From Pseudeuparius sepicola (taxonomy: Eukaryota; Arthropoda; Insecta; Coleoptera; Anthribidae), in the NCBI GenBank assembly GCA_963920635.1, contig OY987299.1, forward strand, positions 24,196,901 through 24,260,900: 64,000 nt of DNA, read 5' to 3'. A model generated the notes under the pieces. That model made no database searches and was not told where the DNA came from. It saw only the letters and a program-made list of their open reading frames with translations. Below are positions 21,425 through 33,600 of this stretch, one piece after another. The position numbers and the translations under genes were made by a program. Each line of letters starts with the position of its first letter. Position 1 is the stretch's first letter.

Positions 21425-21677
21425 TTAGCTCCTGTTGTTCCGTATCCTGTCCTGCTCGATAGCCTTCCTCAGCTCTTCAGGCAGCGGCGGCGGCGTGGGC
21501 AGGTGGTTCCCCCTCGGCAGGAAGCCGTTCTCGTCGGCCGTGTACTGGATGGCGTACTCCACGTTGTCGGGCCCCAGGTACTTGAAGAAGCCTTGGGCGC
21601 GCATCGCCTCCGAGTCGGAGTTTCTGTTGGACAGGCCGCCCTTTTCTTCTGCCGCTATACCATTCTCGGTCTCATAC
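21425..21677 (-). CDS. CPR-B coding exon 4 (RR-1 chitin-binding domain)
   Basis: Acceptor tttccaag at 21678-21680; 1 nt completes Glu (GA|G), then YETENG.. for 83 residues and a TAA stop (21427-21425). Holds the whole RR-1 domain: YETENGI, GFFKYLGPDNVEYAIQYTAD, ENGFLPRGNHLPTPPPLPEE. Higher GC than its surroundings. The plus-strand frames over it are shadows. Confidence 0.95.
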
Positions 21678-24600
21678 CTTGGAAACAATAAATAAAAATC
21701 AATGTTCTCGCCCTTTTTTGAGATGACTACACGTGGTGGTTAATTTTCTATAAGTGAATGTTAACGTTATAGGTACAGTTTTTAATCGGTAAACCTTTTA
21801 ATAGGAACACCTAAAAATAGAAGGAAACGAAATTATACGTTTTAAAGCTTTGTTTTCTAGATGCAGGGTGTTAAATTTAATAAAAAAACTTATTTTTCAA
21901 AAAATCACAAAACTACTTGGCCGATTTTGATAAAACTTGGCATGTATTAATAGTCCGGTAGCGGAACCGGTTTTTTTGCCTGAAGTGCAAAATTTGGGAC
22001 GAAGTTATTTTTTTAACGGATTCTTGCAGATTTGTATGTCTATTAACCATATCCGACTGATGACATGCTGGCGTCATTGAGCAATTTGATATACAGGATA
22101 TCTCAAATATTAGACAGTAAATATTAGATAATATATGGAATTTCTACTCTAAATTTTACTATTTAGCTGTAAAATTGTTGTTATTATTATATTATTGTAT
22201 AAATTATTTACGTTACAGTTATCATTAATATACAAGGTGTTTTAAAAACATGTGTTATGAATTTAAAATATTCATGAATTTCTCTGTATTAGAACATTTC
22301 GTATCTAAGTTAAAAAACTAATAAAATTATAAAAATGGGTACAGACAGGTACAGGGCGTCTTAAATTTGATGCTCTGTCCACTCTGCAGCCAAATGAGCA
22401 TTTTGTCTAAACTCAAAGTTGTACATTAAATTACGTAATTTTTCCTAATTGTGTGTAATTATAGGTACACTTCGCCACCAATATGGGCATTACTTCAATA
22501 AAAAAAATTACGATTTTTTACTTTAGTGTAATTTAGTGTACTTAATTTAATGGCATTCGCTACTCGGTATATTATAATATCCAGAAATGAGATGAGAATT
22601 ATGGGGAAGGACTAATAGCAATTAGGCCTATGTATAAAACCCTTATATTGGTTGTTAAACATTTATTTACTGTGTTATATTACTAGTCCCTCATCCTCTT
22701 TCCAAAACTCACATTCTCAGTTTGCGTTTACTATATTTTAATTTTAGTGCTTAAGAAGAATGATTTTTTAATTTATTATATTTATATTAAGAAACAAAAA
22801 ACGCGCTTTTTCTAAGACTCTAAAGAAATTGCCTCATAGCATTGTATGTTCGTTTTTAATTGAGAAATGTAAGTCATTGTGTATAATATCATTTTAGCAA
22901 CCGGCGCGGGAATGTCATTGTGCACGGGTTGCCACAGCAAACTGTGCGGGAGTGTCATTGCGCAATGCAGATTTAAAAGAAGTAGTTGAAGGCCTTTGAA
23001 AACAGCTCGCGTCTAGTTGTTTATTTATTTAGGAATTAACGTACTTAACTATGATTTGGAATTTCATCAATTCTCAAAAACGTACTAAAACAGCCTTATC
23101 GTGTCTTGTGGCACAACTATAATAGTGTTTTTTTTCTAAGATTTTAAATTTTAATAAAAGGTTATTAGACATGAGTGATAAGAAGTGCTTATTTGAGTGA
23201 AAATATGGTTGTGAAAAAAAAAAGAGTCTTTCAGTTGCTACGGTAGTCAGCGTATAAAAACAATTTAAATTGTAGTAAAGTTTACCAGGACAACATGTTT
23301 AGAGAATTAGAAGAAGTGACCACTCACTGCTTGTAAGGATTTTTTAAATTTTGTTATAGAAGTTGCGTATCCACATATATTTCCAAAAGCCGCTTAAAAA
23401 GATGCTTATCTCCGGAAAATATTGTTACCAATACTGGAACTCCAACTATAAAAATGCAACGGCGCGGCGTTCAGAAGTGACAAACTTTAATTTTAGAGAT
23501 CAAGCAGGTTTGTACTGTGGACAAAAGTACGATTTCGAAAAAATAAAAAATCTTCAACGATGGTGATCGTTCAGAGTCTTGGAAGACAAGGATACGAAAA
23601 AGCAATGAAGGAAGCTACCTATTTTACAAACATGTGTGGAACAGAATGATACCTTGGCTGCTGATGTTCAATTACGGATGGGTTGCTGTTACAATGAATA
23701 GTAATGAGTCACTAAAAAACAGACACTTTGTATACCAGGGGGTCCATTTGAAGGTGGTTAGTGGGTATTATTGAGTGTATAGTGTGTACAAAATTTGAGG
23801 GCGATCAGTTAAACGGTCCTGAAGTTAAGAAAAAGTGCCTTCGTGGTGCCCCTTTGAGGGATCGTAGCTCCACATGGAGCCGCTTCACTAAATCTTCATA
23901 ATTTCTCGAGAGGAATCTGTCATCGCACCCTGTATATTAAAATGCCTATAAAAAGCATGTAGAGCAGAAAAAGTTGTCTTTCGTTTTTTTATACCTAACT
24001 GTTTTAATAAATCAATTAAAAAATAAAAACGATACCCGCCAGGTTCATTTTCGAAAAATAAACATCAAAAGTGCAAAATTGAAACTTTAAAGGTCGAATA
24101 CTTTACAAACGCTTGAAACAAACATATTATTACATGTGTATACATCATTGAAATTGTGACAATGATCAGATTTCAAATTTCTAAAGATATAAAGGGTATT
24201 CCATTTAAAGAAACAAAAGTTTGGTTTGGAACCGTTTTTCTGAACACCCTGTATAAAAATAAATAAACACGGAAAAAAGCTTGCTTTGGCTTCTACAACT
24301 AACCTCCAAAATATATAAAATAAGGGGGTGTAAAAATATACGTGATCACATGGTACGTATTAAAAGGACACCCTGTATCTCAAATTGCTCAAGGATGACA
24401 GTTTGTCATCACTTGGATATCAAAACTAGGAGTCCTAGAGATGTCAGATCCGTTTTGAAAAAAACTTCGTCCCATATTTTTGGGTGTACCCCCGTGGCTG
24501 CCGGACTATAACAAGTATACCTAAAGCTTAATTTGATGTACCTAACTATAGTTTGAATTTCTTTCTTCCAGGTGCTGGGGCATGCTAGCTAGTTGATTTT

Positions 24601-27600
24601 AGGAAAAATTTGAGCACACAACTGCTTTTTTATAAGTTTATATAAATAAACCACACGAGTTATAAATATAAACTTTAGTATTGTCGGAAATTTCTTTATG
24701 GAACAAACAGATCCAATTAATTTTTAATTGGGTCTTTCGCCAAAGAAACCTGAACCAAACTGATTTAAGGAAAACTTTTTCAGGTTGCCAGGAAAATTCA
24801 TAAATGCACCTAACATTAAAAGAACGAAAAAAAAACTCCAATAACTTTGTTTTCTGAGCTTTCGGAGAATAAATATTCCTCCTTCCTCAAAGATAATGTC
24901 ACGTCAAAATGAAATGACAGAATAATAAATGTCCTAGCCACCTGTCTGATATTGTACACTATGATATTGTACCCTATGTTCTATATAATTATCTATAATA
25001 ACTTATCTTTGAATAACTGGTAATAGAATTCGAAATAAAATTCACCGTTAATTATTTTTTTTTATTAATATTGTATTAGAATACTTGCTTAGTGTTACTG
25101 TATTGACAAAACAGTGATGCAAAGAAACTAGGTACATTAAAATAGCGATCTAGAAGAATTATTGAACTGAAACTTGTTTGACAATTGCCCCATAAAAAAA
25201 GGTTGCCTAATTTGAGACAGGCTGACTAATTTTGAGACAGACAGACGTCCCAATTACACACTTCCTTTACAGCTTTTACCATAGCATGAGAGTGCAATTT
25301 CTTGTGATTTTTTGGCATCTCTAATAAAAAAAAATGAAAATATTGTTTGGGTGCCTAATTTGAGACAGTCTATTACAGAACCCATTTGGTTACAGAAGCC
25401 ATTTGGCATCTCAAATTAGGAATTTTCAGCATACAAAATTGACAACAGTATTTTAGGTTATTATAGTTATGAAAAAATAGTGCCAAATTTCAATGAGACA
25501 TCATTAAGCAATACCTCCTATTCCTATACTAACTAGTACCACACATACAATGTTTTACACCTTACCTTGACTGTAAATGCCGGTCTCATGTCTCATTTAA
25601 GTTTGAAGAAAAAATTCTACCCCTAAGGGTGGACAAATAGGGGATGCAATTTCATATTGAACCCATTTCGATGATTCTCTTATTATTAGAAAGGGATTAC
25701 TTTATAGGAGTGGCCCTATTTAAATTTGAAAAAAAAAATTCCACCCGTAAGGGTGGAAAATAGGCGATGCAATTTCATATTGGACCGATTTCGATGATTC
25801 TTTCTTTATTGGAAAGGGGGTACCTTAGGTGTGGTCCCATTTAAATTTAAAGAAAAAGATCCACCCCTATATAAGGGTAGATAAATAAGGAATGAAAGTT
25901 CATATTAGACCGATTTGGATGATTCTTATTTTATTAGAAAGGGGTTACTTCAGGGTGGTCACATTTAAATTTGAAGATTGAAGAGAAAAATTTCAATGTT
26001 AGGGGTGGACAAATAGGGGATGGAATTTAATATTGGACGAATTTCGATAATTCTTAATAATTCACTAAAAAATTAATAAGAAATAAAGAAATGTTAACAA
26101 AAAAATTAAAACCGACTTAAAAAAATTGCCCGTATGCACACTCCACTAAAAATAAAAAAAATAACAAAAAATAACACCGACTTCACAAATTTGCCCGTAT
26201 GCACATGTCAAATAAAATTTTAGAAATATTTTTTTCTTTCTAAATTGAGTTATCTTTGGAGTCGGTGACAGTAAGTTATATGATGTACAGGGTGTTCCTT
26301 AATGACATGCTAATACTTAAGGGGGTTATTCTTGGGCCCATTTTAAGAAAAAAACTTCGTATGAACGTATGTCGTAAACGTCCTAACTTTTGAGATACAG
26401 GGCGTTAAAGTTAATTTTTTTAAATTGAATTTTGGCTACATCTCCCAAAATAATTAAGCTGCTGAACTGAAATTTGGCACTGCTATGTTTTTGGGGATGG
26501 AGAATAAGCTGAAAATGTCAATTTCACCGTATCTCACAGAGGGCGCCACTTGCGCTGTTTTTTGATCACGCTTTTACGCGTAACTTTTTTGAGGTTATCT
26601 TTTTGGTCCTGCATTATTTTAGTGCATCTTTTCATTCTGCAAGAAAAAGGTACTCTTGTTTCATAACGATTAAATCAACCGTTTGCTTTGAAATTGCCAA
26701 AACGTTCTCCAAAACACCTGTTGACTTTCATTTCACCTACCACCTTCAAGTTGTACAGATCAACTGTAAAATTTAAACTGAGAAAAAAATTCCTATGAAC
26801 AATGTACCAAAAATTATTCGCTTTCAAGATGGAAAGGATTGAATTTGACAAAATTTGGACACTCTATTTCAAGAAAACCAATGGTGTTTTGACCAATGCC
26901 CATTTGGCATTTTTTTCATCATTTTGAATGTACAGTTGATTTGTAACATTTGAAAGCAGTAGGTGAAAATTTTATGTTTCGAATATTGGAATCAACAGGT
27001 GTTTTGGGGCACGTTTTGGTAATTTCAACGCAAACGGTCGATTTAATCGTTATGAAACAAGAGTACCTTTTTCTTGCAGAATGAAAAGATGCACTAAAAT
27101 GATGGACCTGCAGGACCAAAAAGATAACCTCAAAAAAGTTACGCGTAAAAGCGTGATCAAAAAACAGCGCAAGTGGCGCCCTCTGTGAGATACTGTGAAA
27201 CTGACATTTTCAGCTTATTCTCCATCCCCAAAAACATAGCACTGCCAAATTTCAGTTCAGCAGCTTGATTATTTCGGGAGATGTAGCCAAAATTCAATTT
27301 AAAAAAATGAACTTTAACGCCCTGTATCTCAAAAGTTAGGACGTTTACGACATACGTTCATATGAAGTTTTTTTCTTAAAATGGGCCCAAGAATAACCCC
27401 CTTAAGTATTAGCATGTCATTAAGGAACACCCTGTATATCTAAATAGATTTAAATTCCGTGCCTTGACTGTCACCAAATCCAAAGGTAACTCAAAATATT
27501 TCTAAAATTTTAGTTGAAATGTGCATACGGGCAAATTTGTAAAGTCGGTGTTTTTTTTTTGTTTTTTTTTAATTTTAGTGGAGTGTGCATACGGGCAAAG

Positions 27601-30600
27601 TTTTGAAGTTGGTTTTAATTTTTTCACATACTTCTAATTTTGATTGGGGCTGTAGGGGGAGTATTTAATAGTCTATTAAATTTGGTTCACATATCGTTCA
27701 TTTGGAATTATTAAAAAAATCTTTACTACAAGAGATAGAGAGTCGGTTAATTAGGGAAAGTTTTAGACAAATGTATGCTGTATGCTGATTCTGATGCTCA
27801 ATTTGATGAGAAACCAAGGCTAACTTCCATAGTTTATTTCCAAAAAATTTAAACTCTCCATTTATTAAAATCAGTTTAAAAAAGGTTTTCGTTTTCGAGA
27901 TATGACGCACAACTTTGGATCTACATGAAATTCTCTTTCCAACGATGTGTTACAACTAATGTATTTTTTCATTAAAGGTAGCACTTAAAAGCATGCGTAT
28001 GGCTATTATTTTGACGAGAGTGATTGATTGATTTGATTAGCCTGTTACAAAGTGCCACATATAGATTTGTAGCGTATTATTATAGAAAATATTACAATTG
28101 CGTCCTGCCTCTGTACCTTGGAATAATCAATAATAATATTCAAAAGGCGACTTCATTGATATTGTATGGTACTTACTCCCAGTGGTAAGTTCCATCTATG
28201 TCAGCATCTCCGACTTGTCTGACAATCTTCCAGTGACCCTCTTTATTGTAACTTTTTAAGTCAACAGGTGCCGGTCGGGCCGTAGTCACAACATTCGTGG
28301 AAGATCCGAATAAGTTTCTCGATTTAGAGTCATCCTCCAAACCGTTCAGGTTAAATGCTGTGGATGGTCTGAGAAGTTTTTGATTTATAGCGCTCCCTTG
28401 GCCGATGTTGCCGAATCTTGATCCACTCCCGAAGCCACCACCATCTCCGTCTCTATATTTATCTGAAATATGTGCAGGTACACATAAAAATATTGAAAAT
28501 TATAAAATAAGTAAGATCTTAGTGGTTGAGTTTTACTCTGGGAGACTAGTCTAGTCAGCGATATACCAAAGGCAACTTGATTTGTTTCATTATTTTAAAA
28601 AGATGTTATTGTTGGCACATTCAAGGTTTCCAGTTTTTTTATACGATTTAGGTTTTGTTGTAAATATAAGTATCTCAAAGCATATATACGATATACAAGT
28701 CTGCCAAAAAACTATTTATTATGCACTACAAAATAGGAAAGACGAAATTTAAGAAATGCCAACGATGTAAACAAATTATTTACCTACTTCGTCTTCTTCA
28801 CCCCGACCCGCTAATGTAGAAGCAAAATAAAACCGTGTTATTTGTATTGGCGTGAGTAATCTATTCTTATATATCGTTGAGTCTACTGAAAATGAATGAA
28901 AATGAAGTCACTTGGAACAGCAAAAAAGCCTTTGAGTTTTATACGGGTGATTTCTGCTGATAAGTCTGGTATTTTTACCAGTAGCAGAGCGTGGTATATG
29001 CTATGAAATAGATCGCGCCCTGTATATCACTGTGTTTCAAGTGAGTTCATTTATACTTTATAGCTCGAGAACTGGCGCCTCGGCAACAAAATACGATACA
29101 AAACACATTTTTAACCATATTAAACCGAACCTGGTATTAGTAGTGAAAAGAGATGAAGGAGACAGAGACGATAGATATTGTACTAAAAACAAGTGATTGC
29201 ATGCTCGCCTAATATAATACTTGCATGGGTTACACTGTTCAACGGCTGGCGGCTGGCCACTTGTGCAGCGAAATGCGGTGGATAGCCGTGCCATAATTTC
29301 ACAGATCTTAGGATATACTTGCGTAAATAGTTATAATCGATATGGCTTTTTAGAGACCTTTTGACAATATTATATGGTGCATTAACCTTCACGTTGTGTT
29401 TGACGACAACCTTAAAAAAAACCTTAAAAGTGAAATATTATATTGCTTGTAGGATATGTATTATGCTGTCTCAAGTGCCTTTAGAAATACTAAGTATACC
29501 TATAGGGTGTCCCAGTTAATATGGTAAACCCGATTTTCTCGATAAATTGATGGTTCAAAAACAAAACTTGTGTAGAATTTTCCGTGGAATTCGAATATGG
29601 CGTCAAACGTAATATACAAGGTGTTATTTAAAAATACCTTTCTCCAAAAAAATATGAAGTTGGGCACAGAATATTAATGAGTAGGTTACGGGGAGTAACA
29701 CAAAATTCCCGGTTTTCATTTCTGATCAGATTTTTGTGGTACCCTGTACCCTGTATATTTTGAGTTTTTAATAGATTCCTTTTCTTCTCCCAATTTTAAC
29801 CATATGTAGTTTTATATAGTTCAGGTGTGAATTTATCATATTTGTTTGTATTTTTAGGCATAACTACATATATTGTATAAAACACCTATATATACCTGTA
29901 TATATTTGAAATTGGAAGAATAAAAGAAACCTAAAAAACAAAATATACAGAATGTCTCCCAAATCTGAAAATGCGATCCTAACTTCCGGTGTTAAAAATA
30001 TAAGAAAATTGTAGTAGCCAAAAATATACAGAAAATTCCATAACTGGCCGACTGACCAATGCCTTGATCGTAGATGATACAGAAATATTTGTAATGAGAT
30101 TTTTAATCGATAACGATAACCACTTAGGTATTACTTGAGGGTTTGGCAGATTATCACTGGAAGGAAGATGTCAGTTTCTTCTCAAAATAAATACAGCAGA
30201 AACGTGGCTTAAAAATTATAATAACAATACTGTTTTTTAAGTTCAGAACACTTTGATGTTGATGTTTGTACAGAACACAGAACTATTTTGTATACTAGAA
30301 CTAGTATTAACATAAATGAAATATTAGTTCAACTGATAGGTATATAAAAACTAATTTCGATCTTTTAGATCCCAAGAATGTCGAGATATATATAGTGTAA
30401 CGAAAAATGCCTTTAAAGTTCAGCTTTTAATGAACACGTTTACATTGTTTTCTAACCTACTCAAAGATTTGGCAGATAAATTTTAGGTTTCGGTATTCTA
30501 CTTACAACTTTACAATTTTTAAGATTAGTTTGGAGGCATTTTCCGTTACAGCTTTGTTGGCCTGAGGTCTCCAGGGCAACATTTAATTTAGTTTTTCATT

Positions 30601-33600
30601 GTTTTCCCTGCAGAGCTTAGGTTTTCTCTAAATTTGCCAGAACTTTGTGATTTGTACATCTACCACTAGCTAGGAACATTCTAGAGTAGTCTCCAGTCTT
30701 CCATTTCAGTCTATATTATGCCCTGGGAATTGAGTAAAGTAAGTAAAAGGTTAGAAGGCGGTTTTGCTGCAAGTTTGAGAGCAGGAGCAGAACAATACCT
30801 ATATTTCTGGTCAGTGACTGTGCCTGACAAGTTAATTTGTGAATTCTGTAAAAGGTGGTAACGAAGGCAAAGAATTTGGAGTGTTATATTGTTGAAATCC
30901 GGTACAGTTTTTTAAGTTCAGAACACTTCGATATCAATGATATATTGTTGTTATTTGCATTATACGGTTGTACAGAACCATTTGTATACTATGATCATCA
31001 ATGAAATATTTGTTCAACTCGTATGTATCTAATTTGGATCCTTTGGGACCAAAGAATGTCGAGATATCTTCGACCTTCATGTCGACACCTTATACTATGA
31101 GAGGTTTCGATAAATTCCATTGAATTTTTAAGTACTGGCTGCCGTACCTACTGTATTCTACAAAAAACATATTATTATTATTATTAGGTAGCTACTTCTG
31201 ATTCACATTACTCTAATTTTTAATATCTACTATTAACAACAGCATTTCAACGTTCATTCTTTTAGAATGAGCCTAAAATATATAACACTCATATGAAAAA
31301 CACTTCACAATGTGTCTGAGGCTTCATTTAAGCTAAATTATAAAAAGTATCTGTTTGAGCAATATTAATAGGTATATGTGTTCATTGTTATTTTTTTCTT
31401 CTTCTGGCTTGTTTAGGTAATGTCTTTAATAAGATATTTTGTATTTTTGTTGTTTTATATTATTTTATGAATGCTTTTCCTGGATTACACAATCTCTTTT
31501 TCTATACATCTTATTTTTATTTTATATCTCTTATAATTTCACTCTAGTAGTGTATATATGACCAAAAAACTAGAGTAGGTAGTTATTATTATTTTCTTTT
31601 TTAGATTTATATTTCTATAATTCTAAGGTATACACACCTTTAATTTATTAAAACAAACATTTTGTCGTAAACGCGCATCGTATAAAATTCTGCACGCTTG
31701 CTATTCTATTGCATGGAAATTAAGTAGGTAGGTTTTTGACATTTTCAAATTGACTATTGTGGTCGCAGTTAGTAAAAAATAATTATTATGAATTTCTCGT
31801 TAGAAGAATTGACTGATTTTTTTTGTTAAATTTCGATAACTTGATCCTTTATTACGAAAACCGTAGCCCGCAGGGCTGCACAAAAAGTGTAATTATTTTT
31901 AACTCTAGAACTCTCTGTATCCGATGTACACGCTGTACCATCATTTCCATTGCACCCTGTATACATATACATACATAGATGTTTAATCAAGAAAAATCCA
32001 AAACAATATAATTTATAGCACGAGGTCTGACATATGACAATAATTGTCATTATTCATTATTGATCTTGATTGGAAGCTTCCACAGGCAGAACGTGATGAA
32101 TCTGAATTTCTTCCGGATGGATCCTGCGTCAGCGAAACTTCTCGTTGAAACGAATTATTATTGATTTGAAATTTTTGTCTTCAAACATAGGCACCAGAAA
32201 CGTGCGGGTGCGATCTGTGTGTGCAAGCAAGTTAGGTGCAAATTTATAAAAAAAAGTCAAAGATAACGGGTGTTTTATTGGCAGTAGTTTCATAGGTTTG
32301 AGTTTTAAGTTTCACATTCTGTGTTTGTTTGATACTTTTATATTTGTTTGTAATAAAATATTTATGTTTGTGATCCAATTAAAATATTAATTGCTCAGTG
32401 TTTTATCCATACGTAATGTGATTTATTGTGTTTCATAATTATTTACTTGCTATATGATTCTTATAATCGAACTTGATTATTAGTAATGGTGGGGGTAGGA
32501 TTTCTACCTGCCTCATAGCACCCTGAGTAATTTTTACAAACCGGCGCTTAGCTCTTCAAACAACCAATAATTGTTGCTGAGAGACAACAAAATTATTCTT
32601 ACCAATGTTGTCCCGGTATCGACCGCTGTCATCACCCCTATACCTCCCGGACCCGTCGTGTCGGTACAGGCCGCTGTAGTCCGGGATGTAGTCACCGGAA
32701 TGATCGGGCACGTACGCCCCGGAGTCGTCCGGTTTGTAGCTGCCGTCGTCACCGTCATCGCCAGCGATGGCGGCCTGCACTCGGACGTAGCCTACGATGG
32801 CAACCACGATGAAACCCTGCAAAGGACACTAGCTTTACTTGTAGTTATGGCACAGAAGAACCTACTGCGACACATGTAGCACCCGCAGCGGCTGCTGTCG
32901 GGCCGGACCGCCCGCCATTCTGCATTTGCACGTTTTTGTTTTTTCGATGCGAGCTTGACTGCAGTGTTGTGGAGGACGCAACAGCGCTTACTTTTTCGGT
33001 CGGTTTGGCCTACTATACTGCAAACACTGCACTATTCTCGCGAGGCAATTTAAGCGCTTCCATAAGGATTGACCTTCTTGTGGTATAGTCCAAAGCACGA
33101 AAGAAAACGTTTCTAAAGAATGCGGGCAGCGTTGCGAGATTTCCTATACGAGTAGTCGTTATTTATTGGCGAATACAAGTTTTATCATATTGAAGCCGAA
33201 TTTCTGAACTCTGTTATACCGAAAAAATAAAGCTCGCATCACGGGACCACTTACCCATTTTTGTTCATCATTTATTTTTAACGCGGTGTGATAAAACACC
33301 TATTATATTTTTTTCAACATCGTCGCGTCTACCATCGCCTTTGAAATACGGCAACACAGCACTTCTACCAAGCAGTCTGCTGACAAAAGCAATTAGCCAA
33401 GGCGTTTTGAGTCTGTTTCTATACTACGTAAAGTTAACTGCGTATTTGGTCTACCACACAGACCTCATTTTTTAGGCCGCTGGCAAGTTTTTTTCCGCCG
33501 GCTCAGAGAGCTCAGTGGCGTTTCGTATGTTCGGGAGTTAACGTGTGCAAAATGAGTAAACAGGGAAGAACGTTGCATTCTCAAGCACGAGAAATAATTG

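Larger units (their letters stand above)
21678..28176 (-). other. CPR-B intron 3 (6499 nt)
   Basis: GTAAGTACC donor at 28176, AG acceptor at 21679-21678. Contains repeat debris with CAGGGTG/CACCCTG single ends (about 21864, 24245, 24370), a decayed transposon-like frame near 23515, gagacag repeats (25204-25414), the second minisatellite array (25585-26060) and a foldback element (26288-27434). 22200-23350 shows nothing recognisable. Confidence 0.7.

Noticed and set aside
21386..21695. Plus-strand frames of 101 and 86 aa over the RR-1 exon
   Set aside because: Antisense of a proven RR-1 domain exon; low-complexity Arg/Gly/Leu.
32571..32879. 102-aa plus-strand frame over CPR-B exon 2
   Set aside because: Antisense shadow of the repeat exon.
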